Shown: positions 33,328 to 45,240, numbered from the stretch's first letter. The stretch is DNA of 64,000 nucleotides from Lycium barbarum (GCF_019175385.1 NC_083345.1:111958480-112022479), one strand, 5' to 3'. Notes: generated from the sequence alone by a model not told the origin. Numbers and translations are program-made.

Positions 33328-34903
33328 CATGTAACATTTTAGTAAAATTGATCCACGTAGTATAATAGTACAGCATTTGCACAAAATTAATTTTGATAAA
33401 AAAAATATTACCTGCTAACTGGCATAGCACACAACTACACGAACAGAGAGCTACCACAACTGAATGAAAAAAAAAAAACTGCAAGCATAGAGAAGGGAAA
33501 ACAATAGAAATGAAAAAACTATCATTAGTAGTTGTAGTAGAACGGGATAACACAAAACGACACATGCATATCATATGCAGTTAAAAACATTAAACAGAAA
33601 GCATACAACAGATTTATTGGTCCACCATGGATCAATAGATCTATTAGATGAAACTTACTTTAGATCACAAAACTAAGCACCAGTATAAATATTGTACTGA
33701 TGACATACTTATTTTTACATCAAACAGATTTATGTATCTCCCATATAGTACCTAGAACTTTAAGAAGGCGTAGGATGTTATCGCTAACTAGTACTATAAA
33801 AGCTGGTTTCAACATGTCAGAAATTCAGCAATTTTACAATCATTAACAAACAGTAACATAAAAGGTCGCTTCAATATATCAGTTTCGTGCCATTTTCAAA
33901 AACATTTAAGAGCTGTTTGATCATTGCACTTCACATCACACGCGGCTTGCAATTACTAACCTAAAATTCTACGTGTGTATTTCAAAGTACTCCCCTTATA
34001 AGTCGACATAAACGCCCTCTAATACCATTCATGCTTTATCAATCAAGTTTTAAGAGTTTTTGCTAAACATATTTTTGATGGGGTTGTTTTAGAAGCAGCA
34101 AAAATTAAGGTGCTTTGTTTTTGTAAGACAATAATTGTGAAAAAACTCATTCCTTTTTGATCAATCAATGGATAAAAGGGCTTGCTATATCTTTCACTTC
34201 TGTAATTGGAGAAGTTATAGCATGTTTTGGTGGTTTGTACTACATTACAAGCTTTATAAAGCAGGTGCTATTTGGTTTTGCTTCAAGCGATTAACATACC
34301 AGTACCGCAAAGTCCTACATGGTTTATGCTCAATGGGTTCTTTGGCAGCTCCTTATAGGAACAACTACAAACTAATATAATATCTGAATATATTGTTTTT
34401 CTTGTTTCCTGACATCTCAAAACACAAAAGAATTGTTTATAAATATAGTGTTGTCTACTACGATCGATCAATCAATCAATTGTCCCAATCCCCAACTAAC
34501 TGCGGATTATGTTAACCCCCCATATCAATTCCACTCGATTTCAACCAATTTCATTTTAATACTCAATACCCTGTAACAATTTTTCCTTAGTTGTGTCTGG
34601 GGCTACATGTCTTTTCTGCTGCAGGACTTAAGAGACACAGTTAAACCAATACATATCAACAATTTATACACTGAAATGGCTATAATGCCCTCACTTAGCA
34701 AACTGAAATGACAATAATGCCCTCAGTTAGCAATTTAATCAACTTAAGCACACATGTTGAAAGCCTCATTTATTATAAAGAGAAAAGTTTAAAACAAGTT
34801 AATCTAAGAATTGGACCGCAAAATTAAGGAAATAAAGGCGGTTGTTAAAAATAGGGCCGGAGCTAGATTATAGCTTACGGATTTAAAATTGAGTAGCTTT
34901 ATT
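32364..34903. other. AT-rich DNA without a recognisable gene
   Basis: 2.5 kb with short frames only (for example 32767-33045 +, 34168-34380 +), none with a known domain. It contains the (TA)n tract at 33272-33322 and several poly-A runs. A decayed intergenic stretch or UTR of an unseen gene is possible. Confidence 0.5.
33272..33322. repeat. (TA)n microsatellite
   Basis: About 50 bp of pure TA; it produces a false YIYIYI frame. Confidence 0.95.
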
Positions 34904-35504
34904 TATTGAGTGTGTGAATAAAGTACCACATTGATAGCTGAAAAGAGCAAAGAACTACTTATAAGGTGTTGGATACTCTTAATGGTGTGAGGTCTTTGGG
35001 GAAAACCCTGCAGACTTCGCCCAAAGCGGATAATATCACACCATGTTAAGAATACCTTTGAACCGTTTAGCCCAACAACTAGTATCATAGCTAATGATTT
35101 GGTGGGACGAGTATGAAGATGGCGGACTATGGTGTGGGACCCGACTTAGTGTCTTTGCCTTTTTATGGGTCGCGTTATAACCTTTACCCCTCGCTTTAAA
35201 GACACATACACAGTCTTTAGGTTTCGGTGATCGTAAATACTCTGACGATGTGGGTGACTTACAGACATGTTAAATCTCTAACCCGTGAATTATGTAATGA
35301 GCCATATGGAACTTAGTTCGAGGGGGAGATTGTTGGGTGTACGAACAAAGTACCACATTGGTAGCTGAAAAGAACAAAGAGCTACTTATAAGATGTTGGA
35401 TACTCTTAATGATGTGAGACTTTTTGGGAAAGCCGTGTGGGGTTAGCCCAAAGCAGATAATATCACACCATATAAAGAGTATCTTTGGACCGCTTAGCCC
35501 AACA
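34904..35504 (+). mobile_element. TRIM (terminal-repeat retrotransposon in miniature), 601 bp
   Basis: Two direct LTRs of 174 bp each (34904-35077 and 35331-35504) differ at 28 of 174 positions by hand count. The primer site TAGTATCATAGC (35079-35090) is a two-mismatch match to the initiator tRNA-Met primer site TGGTATCAGAGC. The polypurine tract is CGAGGGGGAGAT (35319-35330). The 5-bp duplication TTATT flanks the element on both sides (34899-34903 and 35505-35509). The 253-bp interior codes for nothing. The 5' LTR starts TA where the 3' LTR has TG. Confidence 0.92.
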
Positions 35505-35511
35505 TTATTAC

Positions 35512-35842
35512 CTATTTGGTCAAGCTTTTAAAATCAGCTTATTTTTAAAGTGTTTTGGTCAAAAGTACTTTTGGCGAAAAGTAGTTTGTATTTGCCCAAT
35601 TAATTTAAGAAGTACTTTGAGTAGCAATTAGTGTTTGATCAAGTTTCTAAAAAGTGCTTCTAAGTGTATTTTTCTCAAAAGTGCATTTAAAAAAAGTGCT
35701 TTTGGGCAAAGACTATTTTTTTTTAGCTTCTGAAAAACAGTTTCTGCTACTCCCTAAAAGCACTTATTTTCTCTCAAAAGCTTAGCCAAATACCTCACTT
35801 TTTAAAATAAGCACTTTTAGGAAAAATAAGCTTTGTCAAATA
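35512..35842. mobile_element. Foldback MITE
   Basis: Left end TATTTGGTCAAGCTTTTAAAA, right end (reverse complement) CATATTTGACAAAGCTTATTTTT. The interior has many inverted AAAAGTGCTT / AAGCACTTTT words. Target duplication unresolved. Confidence 0.65.
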
Positions 35843-36611
35843 TGCTATTAGCCCAAATTATATATTTATCTTAACAATTATTGAATTTCTATAAATTACT
35901 AATTTAAAACCAATAAACTATTTAATTAAAATTTCAAACCTATGAGCATTAAATTCTAGCTCCGCCAACTTATTTCAAAATATTAAAAAATATCTTCAAG
36001 AAAGTTTCTTCAATTTGGTAACTCTACGTGGAAGCCACGCAACACGTTTATTTTCATCACTCCAAGGCCCGACAAGTAAGAGAAAATAGGGGAACATATA
36101 TAAACATTATCTTATTGATTTACAACAAAAACTTATTCGACATGCAAGCACATGAAACTGGGAAGAAACACGTATCACCTACTATTCAATAACCACTTGG
36201 CTAACTAAGAATGTAAACAATTGAGTCAATAAAACCACAATCATTACATCAACAATATTGTTCATTTCTAACCTCATAGGTGGCATCACTTTCCATAGTC
36301 TTCACCTGCTTTTTGCAAAAAAAAAAAATCTGATTCCCTTGGTTGTTTAATTTATATTTTGCTCCAAAATATCATATAAGTAAAAGAGAGCGTAAGGGAG
36401 AAGTCGAGAGGAGTCAGATTCATTTAAAAAATTTAAGTTTTGTGATAATTTGATACTCTTCTATTCATTTTTACTTGCCTACTAATTAAACATAATTTTT
36501 TTATTTTTACTTGTTCAATTTAGTAAGAAAAATTCATGCTTTATTCTTAACATTAATTACTTATTTTTCAAATTATTTTTCACAATTTAAAATTATACAC
36601 CAATTAATATG
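35843..36611. other. AT-rich spacer
   Basis: No gene or clear repeat seen. Confidence 0.5.
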
Positions 36612-36616
36612 AATAT

Positions 36617-36853
36617 TATTGAAAATAAAAATTTAAAGTTCTAGAAAATAAAATTTATTTAGGATTTGTTATTTTAATTCATGTCTAGTTAGGATATATA
36701 GTCAAATTAATATAAGAAAAAGTTTTCCTGTTTTGAGTTAAAGTAGGTTTCTTATTATTATAAATGGGGGTGCTATTAGCTATTTTCATAACAAGAGAGA
36801 GTAAGAGATATTGTAGAAATTCGTAGAGTCTATCAATAAGATATCTTTCTTCA
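36617..36853 (+). repeat. 5' LTR of the small element
   Basis: Starts TATTGAAAATA (3' LTR: TGTTGGAAATA) and ends CTTTCTTCA, four bases before the primer site. Confidence 0.9.
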
Positions 36854-36856
36854 AAT

Positions 36857-36868
36857 TGGTATCAGAGC
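36857..36868 (+). promoter_or_regulatory. Primer binding site, initiator tRNA-Met
   Basis: TGGTATCAGAGC, exact. Confidence 0.9.
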
Positions 36869-37093
36869 TTCTACGATCCTAGTAGAGAATTAAAGAGTTT
36901 CTGCTACTGGCTGACGGCTATAACCCATATATGCCACCCATCTAGTCAAAAACCATGTTGGCAAACGTGGGGCCAATGATATCTACATGAAAAAATAATC
37001 GCGTTGAAAATGATTACGAAAAATATTGCATGTTTAAATAGGTGCAAACAAATATAATACAAGAGGAAGAGGAAGAAATCAACAAAATCGAAT

Positions 37094-37192
37094 GTTGATG
37101 AGAAGTGCATCAACTATTGGAAGTTGGAGAGAAGTGTTCCAACAACAACCACCAAGAAAAAAATAATGGGTGTTGGATAGAAGTGCTCCAAC
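37094..37192 (+). repeat. Hairpin repeats, left block (3 copies)
   Basis: GTTGATG-AGAAGTG-CATCAAC (37094), GTTGGAG-AGAAGTG-TTCCAAC (37123, one G-U pair) and GTTGGAT-AGAAGTG-CTCCAAC (37172, one mismatch). Loop sequence constant, stems variable. Confidence 0.85.
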
Positions 37193-38040
37193 ACAACCAA
37201 GAAAAAAAAATGGGAGTTTGTCACGCTAAAAAACCCATCCTAAGCGTAACAGGCATCGGATGCTATGAACAACACCGGAAGCACCTTATAAAATCAATAA
37301 ACATCAAATCTTTTTTGATGATCTTTCAACAGCTATATCAATACGTTATGAATATCTAACTAACTCATGATCACCATCAAATAATAAAATCAGCAGAAGT
37401 CTGACATAAATGTATCGTTATAAAACGTAGCAACACCCAAAGAGTCAAGCAATGACTTCAACAACTACCCAAAAAAATAACGTCTGTCTATGGAGCCTCT
37501 AAGATGATAAATAAAACATAGTCGAACTTTGGGACGTAGCCCGGAAACTAAAACAATAACTAAGATAGGATGGGGCCCCACGAACAAGCATGCGGGCTCA
37601 CCAAATAGTCTAGAAAGTAGCAAGCTCTCTTAATCCGCGCGCGTATCACGGACTTTGCTCCTCAACACACCTAACACACCATAAAAAACAACAATGGTAT
37701 GCCTGAGTACTGGGTACTCAGTGAGTGTCTCCGGGACAATAGTTAATATAACAAAATAATATAATAAGGATCAGTAAAACGGTGTCAATAAAAGTTGTTT
37801 AATTTCAGAGATAAAATAAATTGCCAACATAGTAACACCATTAATGAAAACCGTTAAAGAAGAAATAAACCAATTTCAACTCGTTATGTCGTTTATCATA
37901 TTTAAGTCTTTCGATCATGAATTCAAGATCATCAAAAAGCCACTCACAGGCAATCAAAGTATAATACATGCCGATACAGGCTCAAATTAGCATAAAGAAG
38001 GGACGACCATTTAAGGTTCCCTAAACCTCATAGAAGCACC

Positions 38041-38205
38041 ACATCGGGGTTATCAACCCCAATGGCTACCCTTACTCTCGAATAGCTATGCAGAGACCAC
38101 ACCGGGATTACAAATCCTCGATGGCCACTCTTCCTCCCGAATGGCTAGGCTAACCCCATTAGGATCCATAGTGACTACCTTTCCTTCCGAATAGCTAGGC
38201 CAAAC
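38041..38205. repeat. Degenerate tandem repeat, about 57 bp, three units
   Basis: Units start at about 38041, 38098 and 38155. They share GATGGCCAC/TGGCTACC, then TCCCGAATGGCTAGGC. Confidence 0.7.
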
Positions 38206-39239
38206 AGAAACAATATAAATCATGGCAACAGAGTCGAATCACCATCCTAGCATAGAAGCCAAATCACTCAAATCATGGCATGGAAGACGAATCACAAGTC
38301 ATATCATGATAGTCACATTATTCATTAAAGATTATGTTCAGCATCCCATTATAGGGGTACATCAAGCCATTTCAGTTTCAGAAACCGGGTTCACTTCTTT
38401 AAACAAATTTCAAGTCCAACACAAACCATTATAGAGCATTCACATAAGATAGGCAAGCTTTTCAATTATCAAGTTTAAACATCCCTTATAGGTAATTCAG
38501 GTTATTATACAAAGCAAAAATTTATATCTCAATTTTTGAATCATCCTTTAGGGGGGAAAACAATCATGAATACGTGTATATAATATAGTACAAACAAGTT
38601 TTAATGTAGGCTTGTCCCTCATGCACACAAATCACAACCAAAGAGTTCATAAAAACCGATCGAAAGAGTATGTTAAAAAAGAAACGCACCTCTAATCTCG
38701 CTATAAGATAGAAACCGGATTCCTTCCAAGTTCAACAATCACACTACAATGGTTATTAATAACAAATTTTATAACTTTAACCAATTCTAGGGATTTCTAC
38801 CCTTATTCAAAAAACCAGGGGTTTTTTTCTAGCCTTAATACTTGTTCTTGAATCCCTATGCGAATCATTAGTTAATTCTAATCATGTAGTATGCTCTATA
38901 CCAATCCAAATATTACTATTAAGCTCAGAAAATTAGAAATCTTACCTCTTAGACGAACTCCATATGCCCTTATCTCCTTCTTCTTGAGTTTTCAAGAAGC
39001 TAGGGTTTGGAGAGATGAACTAGTGTCAAGAAGAGGTGAATTTAGTGTAGAATCGATGTAGATGGAGTAGGAAATCACCTTAGAGGTTTGGGGAAGACTT
39101 AGGGTTGATTTATCGTGATTAGTGATGTTTAGGAACTAACCCCAAACTTAAATATAAGAAAGCAACGCGTAAACTCGACTTTTGACCCAAAACCCGACGT
39201 TTTCGGGATGGGTCCGTGATGTGTGGCCATCGAGGGACC

Positions 39240-39915
39240 CCCTGCAAACCTGCAAAGCGAACCGAAACTTCAACAAACCGAACCGAACCAAACTAGTTTG
39301 GTTCAGTGTTTGGTGTCCATCGTCAAAAAACTGAAACCGAAATAGCCGAACCGAAGTTTGATAAAACCGAACCGACAAACCGAACGCGCACCGAAATTTA
39401 ATATATTACTCAAAACAATTAAAATAGTCCAGGCCCATTAAGTTTAAAGCAAAAAAAAAAAACCAATTGTAATAAGTCCTCTTTTGCATTTATATCCCTA
39501 ATTTTCCACTTCAATTGAAAAAATCAAATATCCTTAACAAAGAAAGGTAAGTAGGATGTCTCTTTAGGATTAATGTATGTCCTTTATGTGTTTTCTTAAT
39601 TATTATTACGGTATGTATATAACACCTAGTAATCCTATGTCATGATTATAGTTTTCTGTTCTTGTATATCCTGTTTGTATGATTTTGATTTTAATTTATT
39701 AGTTTTATGTTTTATTGCTTTTGAAAATATGAATTAGTGTCAATGGAATCGCTTATAATATTATATTAAAAAAACCGAAATCGAACCGAACCGAACTTTA
39801 AAAAACCAAAACCGAAAGAACCGAACCGAACTAGTTTGGTTCGGTGTTTGGTGTCCACGTTCAAAAAACCGAACCCGCAATAACCAAACCGAAAAACCGA
39901 ACGCCCACCCCTACG
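39240..39915. repeat. AACCGAACCGAA-rich element
   Basis: Two blocks of CCGAA-type repeats surround an AT-rich centre. A segment of about 55 bp (ACTAGTTTGGTTC, GTGTTTGGTGTCCA) is repeated directly at about 39290 and 39828. The right edge (GAACGCCCACCCCTA) looks like the end of a hAT-type transposon, but no matching left inverted end was found. Confidence 0.5.
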
Positions 39916-40318
39916 CGACACATAGCCATTTCACGCGCCCTCACGCGCGCGACGCTTGGCCATCGCGTGGCCCATGTCTGTTTATGCGTAGTGTTCGGTA
40001 AAATGGACATAACTTCTTATACAGAGCTCCGTTCGGTCTCCATATATATCGTTGGAAAGGTGTTTCAAAGACCCACAACTTTCATGGTTTGAGTTTTCCC
40101 AAATTTCTGACGCAAATACTGGAAAACTGAACATAACTGAAAACTGTCTCAAACTTAGACGAATTTCAGGATTTCTAACGAACCTCCTTATCTCGTTTGA
40201 CCCCGAAAAGATCATTTAACACCTGTACCTATCCCGAAGGGATTCATATAGCTAAGATGACATCTAAACCCCAATTATTTCGCATTCACACCTAACTCGA
40301 ATTTACAGATGTTACATA

Positions 40319-40545
40319 GTTGGAGGGAAGTGCTCCAACAATTGAAGGTTGAAGAGCGAGTGCCTCAATATTTGAAGGTTGATGAGAAAGTGCATCAACA
40401 AATTGAAATGTTGGAGAGAAAGTGCTCCAATGATTGTGATGGTTGAAGAGAAAGTGCTTCAACAATTGCTTGATGTTTAGTGACAAGTGCATCAACGAGG
40501 TTGCTGCTTTTGTGCTTCAACAAAATTGGAAGATGGTGACAATTG
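40319..40545 (+). repeat. Hairpin repeats, right block (5 clear copies, then degenerate)
   Basis: Stem-loop-stem units: GTTGGAG/CTCCAAC (40319), GTTGAAG/CCTCAAT (40348, two mismatches), GTTGATG/CATCAAC (40378), GTTGGAG/CTCCAAT (40410, G-U pair), GTTGAAG/CTTCAAC (40442), then longer-loop TTGATG/CATCAA (40470) and GATG/CATC (about 40532). Loops are variants of AGAAAGTG. Spacing is 29-32 bp and not a multiple of three throughout. Confidence 0.85.
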
Positions 40546-40585
40546 CATCAAAGAATCGGATATATAACTTTGAATTATGGGAGAA

Positions 40586-40832
40586 TGTTGGAAATAACAA
40601 TTCACAATTCTAGAAAATAAAATTTGATTAGGATTTGGTATTTTAATTCATGTCTATTTAGGATTTATAGTCAAATGAATATAGGAAAAGATTTTACTGT
40701 TTTGAGTTAAAGTAGGTTTCTCACTATTATAAATGGGGGTGCTACTAGCTATTTTCATAACAAGAAAGAACAAAACAGAATAAGAGATATCGTAGAAATT
40801 CGTAGAGTCTGTCAATAAAATATTCTTATTCA
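40586..40832 (+). repeat. 3' LTR of the small element
   Basis: Starts TGTTGGAAATAACAATTC and ends CTTATTCA, with a short extra AAAACAGAAT-like insertion relative to the 5' LTR. Confidence 0.9.
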
Positions 40833-40837
40833 AATAT

Positions 40838-41334
40838 CATGGTAAAATATATATTTACTTCATTTGTTATTTTTTAAAGGAAGTACAAAATCTAATGTGG
40901 ACATGTAAAAGTGAACAAATGAAGTATGTGGCTAAATAAATTAACTTCATAAATTTCGTTTTCACTTAAATATTATCATTAGAAATAAATAAAAAATTCT
41001 TTAAGAATGAAAATAAAATCTAACCTAAGAACTCGAGAATGAAATATAAATTTAAGAGAAAATCATTTACAATGTTGGAGAATCTTGTACCATAGGTTTA
41101 GCGATACATGTGAAAGGAGAACATTATATCCATTCTTAACTTGGCTGACACATGGCGGATTAAGCTTTATGGTCTCTTCAATTTGTTGTCATCCAAGCCA
41201 AACTCTGAACTCAGTGTGTTTCCATTCTAAAATTCTTTCACCAAAAGTCTGTTCTATCACAAGCTTTTTCGGTATACGTGTTGTCGAATAACTTGTGTTA
41301 TAGAATTATTTATTGAGTGTGTTGCAGTGAAAAA
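40838..41334. other. AT-rich spacer left of the Mutator-like element
   Basis: A 68-codon frame at 41085-41291 has no known domain. Nothing else seen. Confidence 0.5.
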
Positions 41335-41575
41335 GAGTCGGTGCTAAAATGGCACGTTTTTGTAGCCTAAAGATCAAAATGACATGTCAATATTTTTCTA
41401 TACCCAAATGAGTTTTTTGTTGCACAACCAACAAAATGTTAAAAAAAATTAATGTCTCGTCATTTAAAAAAAAAAAATACATTTCGCCAGACCAGTAACG
41501 AACTATATTTAAAAAAAATATATTTTTTTGCATTTCGCTAGGCAACTAGCGAAATGTGCTTTTATTTTTTGCACT
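41335..41575. repeat. Left terminal inverted repeat of the MULE
   Basis: It matches the reverse complement of 62005-62246, including the block CATTTCGCTAGGCAACTAGC / GCTGGTTGCCTAGTGAAAT. Poly-A runs differ in length. Confidence 0.85.
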
Positions 41576-41982
41576 TCACTGGACATGTTTGTGCTTTTTT
41601 TTTTTTTTAACATTTCGTTTATATTGTGACTCTCGTGACTTAAAAGAAAATAAAGTTGAAGATTCAAATTTAAGATGAGCATTGATTGGTCACATCAAAA
41701 TAATTTATTTTTTTGGTAGTTCGTGACTCAATTTGCGGACTATTTTACTTTTTTTTTCCGTCAATAAATACTACTTATCTTTACCCATGTTATATCATCC
41801 ATCTTTCAATTGCTTTTATCCATTTCATATCTTTCATATATCAATTTTCTCTTATCTGTTTCATATCCTTCAGCTTTCATTTTTTCTCTCATCCATTTCA
41901 TAAAAGGTGACAGAAACTCATGTAGAAGTGTATTTATTTTGGGGTGGTGAAGTTGTGTATGAAGCATGTTCGGTTAACTAAG
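41576..41982 (+). other. MULE sub-terminal region, likely transposase promoter and leader
   Basis: T-rich and without ORF; ends at the GTCCT duplication of the solo LTR. Confidence 0.4.
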
Positions 41983-41987
41983 GTCCT

Positions 41988-44900
41988 TGTTACGCCCTAT
42001 TTTGAACTGGTCCAAGATACTTTGCAACTTCCCGGTTCTTCTAACTAGTTTAAAAGGGTTAGAGTCGCCACCTTATTTTTAAGGAAAAAATAGGAAACCT
42101 ATATGTATTTCTGTATCTACTCCATTTTTAGTCCACGAAACATATGAGATTCTAGATAAGGGTTTTATTTACCCCAAGGGGAAGGTATTAAGCATCCCTC
42201 AGAGCCTGCCCGAAGACAATCCTTAAACTTAGTTTAACTGAACACTAGAGGGGGATTATCTATCTGTTTATCATTATTATTACTTGTTTTCAAAATCGTG
42301 TGATTTCATGAAAAGCTACACTAGGTGATAATATACTAAGTATATGCAGTGTATAAAAATGTATGTATATCAAGTATAAAGTATTTTATAAAGAATATAT
42401 ATCGATAGAAATGTACAAAGGAGTGTAAAAAAAATATACCTCGTTCGATAGTAGTGTATTTGTTAGTAAAATGAGTATATCTCTATTGGCACAAAAGGTA
42501 TATCAGTTGGTGTAAATAATGTATACAACAATATAGAAGATGTATAAAAAATATAAGAGTATGTAAAATAGGTATATAAAGTATATAAAGAATGTGTGTC
42601 TATGTATATTAAAAGAATGAATGTATATTAAACATATAAAGAACATATTTCAAGTATAAAAGAGTGTATATCCAAACATAAAATGTCTAAAGAATTGTAT
42701 AACTAGGTATATTAGTACATAAAGAATGTAAAAATAATCTACGAATATTCACTGGTGTAAAGAGTTTATATAACAAAATTATTAAGAAAAGTGAAGTTGA
42801 TTTGACTTGTTTATACCGTTTAGTTAAAAAGGTTGTTCATTTAATGAATATCCTATCAAAAGAATAAGGAACAAAGGATAGTAAAAAGTTTTGGTAAAAA
42901 TAAGTATAAGGAATTATGTATAAAAAAATGAGTGAAAAGATATAATACCTTTAAAGAATAAAAGATTTGTAAATGGAAGGCCTAATATTTACCTAGGGTC
43001 AAAAATGTGGATTTAACTTAACTAAGATATGTATAGTGTATACGAAATAATATAAAATGTACGTTGTATTAAAAGTGTGTAAAGATTATAAAATAAAGGA
43101 TGGACTAGTATTTTTGTCTAAACGCCGAAAGTGTTAATTTAATTAACAAAGTATTTATACCAAGTCAATTTAATCTATTTATGAAAGTATTGACGGCCTA
43201 AATCCTGCCTAAAGTGAATGGAAAATTTTAAATTAAACATATAAGCGACAAGTAATTAAATATCCCCGCCTAACATTAATGTGAAGTTTTCACTACTCCA
43301 AGTTTATGTTTTGTACAATTTTAAATAACGCGCTAAAGTAAATACAAACAAGGATTCGATGAAGTCTTCGGGTTCCTTTCGAGTATCGTCTTCGGGATGT
43401 GTCTCCGGGTACCTATATAAACACTTAGTAAAAGTGTTAGTAAGAGAATAAATAGCTATCGAATGAATTAAAGAAATAATGAATAAACTTAAAATAAAAA
43501 CCCTCTTTTGTACATGGGAGGCCTTGGAAATCGACGAAAATTTCTTCATCGGCCAAAAGTGTAGTATTTGTAATAAATTGCAAGATGAAATAAAAATGTA
43601 TTGGTTAAAATATTTAATAAATTGCAAGATGAAAGAAAAATGTATTGGTTAAAATATTTTAAAAAATAAAGAAGTAAAGGATGTGACATAAATGTCTTAA
43701 AAGGTGATTTGACATAATGTATTTAAAAAGGATATTTGAAAAAAGTGAGGGTGAAACTTGATTTGGCCTTAGGATGTAGTGTAAAAGTGTATATGGAAAT
43801 GATGTATATAAAGGAAATATATGAATATAAAAATGAAAATATATGAATGTAATATGATGTAGAGAAAATGTAAAGAGCAAAATGTGTAGAGAAAAAATAA
43901 AATAGGCATGTAGTGTGATACAAAAAATATAAAAGAAAATGCTTGAAAATGTATACATGTATAAAAAATAAAAATAAAAATTGTACAAGCAACATAACAA
44001 AAATATAAAGATAATGTGTCAAAAATATAAAGATAATGTAGAGACAATAAAGTGCATTCTCTTTAATGAAAAGTTTCTCTCTTCTTCACTTAGCAGTTAG
44101 GTAAAGTAAGTATGTACATGCATATGTATATGATGTATGGTATAAAAATATATAAAAGAATATAGAGATGTAAAATGATGTAAAGGAAAAATGTGGGTTA
44201 AAGTGGAAAAACGATGTATGAAAAATATAGAGAAAATATATGAAGAAAATGAGAGATAATGCATGAATAAATATAAACAAAATGCATGAATAAATGTAAA
44301 GACAATACATGAATAAGTGTAGAGACAAATGCATGACTAAATATAAAGACAAATGCAAGAATAAATGTAAAGATAAATGTATGAATAAGTGTAAAGACAA
44401 ATGCGTGAATAAATGTAAACACAAATGCATGAATAAATATAAATACAATGTATGTTATGTATATTAAAAAATATAAAGACAATATATGAAAAAAGAAGAG
44501 AAAAAAAAAATAAAGAGAGAAAGAAGATGCTAGCCTTGCTAGTCTTCCTATGAAGAGAAAATATGAAGAGTGTAGAGAGAAGAAAAAAATATATGTGAGG
44601 TAGTGTGAAGTGGTGAAAAAATATGAATACCCATTTCCTCTATTTATAATACAAAATGACCCTTGTTTTGTCCAAAAAATAAAGGACTACACCACATTAT
44701 CCCCTTAATGCCACATTTGGTCTTTAGATTATTGTCCAATAGGGATTTCACCCTTTTAACCAATGTATAAAAATCTATTAACCAATTGATGAAAAACCCA
44801 ATCCATCACTTCAAATGTCATCTTTTTAAAAAGTGACAAGACCTTGACTTGATCGGATTCTTGCTCCGCGTTTAAGAATTAATTACTCTGATTTTCTCTC

Positions 44901-45240
44901 ATTGACGGATTATACTAAAATATAGTTAACTAATACATGTATGGATAATAATATAAGTATAAAATATAACTATTCGTGTATAAGATACAAAAATATACTG
45001 CTATAAAGTAAAGAAACAATTATTAATTGCACAAAATGATAGTATTACACTGTACATGTGCAAAAATAATGATTCTTAAAAATAAAAATAAATAGATAAA
45101 ATTACTAAAATAAGGATAATTACCGATAAATTATCGAAAAATGCAAAACTATGTAAAAATGTTATTTCGTGCTCTTTAACGAATCAAGGCCCCCCGAAAC
45201 GTTAATTTAAAGCACATCGAGCCAAAATTAGGTGTCAACA
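41988..45240 (-). mobile_element. Solo LTR, Ogre/Tat-like (3.25 kb), minus orientation
   Basis: Minus strand start TGTTGACACCTAATTTTGG (45240), end AATAGGGCGTAACA (41988). The perfect 5-bp duplication GTCCT is at 41983-41987 and 45241-45245. TATA box on the minus strand at 44648-44641. The R/U5 part is full of ATGxATAAATGTAAAGACA-type short repeats (about 44240-44450) and TATAAA-rich words, which create long but meaningless Phe/Leu/His/Tyr-rich frames. It interrupts the 5' region of the MULE transposase gene. Confidence 0.9.
44240..44450. repeat. Short tandem repeats (about 24-28 bp, GCATGAATAAATGTAAAGACAA)
   Basis: About eight imperfect copies in the R/U5 part of the solo LTR. Confidence 0.8.

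Larger units (their letters stand above)
37219..40316 (-). mobile_element. LTR-like insertion (probable solo LTR), 3.1 kb
   Basis: It splits the hairpin array of the small element. On the minus strand it begins TGTAACATCTG (40316) and ends TAGCGTGACA (37219), i.e. TG...CA. The flanks GAGTT (37214-37218) and TAGTT (40317-40321) match at 4 of 5 bases, as expected for a decayed target duplication. It contains a 57-bp degenerate tandem repeat (38041-38205) and a CCGAA-rich block (39240-39915). No pol genes; the retrotransposon family is not identified. Confidence 0.65.
36617..40832 (+). mobile_element. Small non-autonomous LTR retrotransposon with hairpin array, split by a 3.1 kb insertion
   Basis: LTRs at 36617-36853 (237 bp) and 40586-40832 (247 bp) align over their whole length. 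Both have a TATA box (TATTATAAATGGGGG) and end in TTCA. The primer site TGGTATCAGAGC (36857-36868) is a perfect initiator tRNA-Met match. The polypurine tract is GAATTATGGGAGAA (40572-40585). The flanking duplication AATAT is perfect (36612-36616 and 40833-40837). Without the insertion at 37219-40316 the element is about 1.1 kb with a non-coding interior, so it is TRIM-like. As in the TRIM at 34904, the 5' LTR starts TA, not TG. Confidence 0.92.

Noticed and set aside
33269..33574. 101-codon ORF ending in YIYIYI
   Set aside because: The end is the (TA)n microsatellite; the rest has no domain.
30141..34903. Possible host gene
   Set aside because: No exon-like ORF, splice-site-bounded frame or conserved protein could be found; only short frames and small transposons.
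34904..35504. Cassandra-type TRIM carrying 5S rDNA
   Set aside because: No 5S-like internal promoter sequence was seen in the LTRs.
37094..40545. CRISPR-like array
   Set aside because: Units are direct tandem hairpins 29-32 bp apart without unique spacers, in a plant retroelement.
43304..44482. Several overlapping minus-strand ORFs rich in Phe, Leu, His, Tyr
   Set aside because: They are translations of short ATG/TAAA-type tandem repeats in a solo LTR; all three frames are open and none has a motif.
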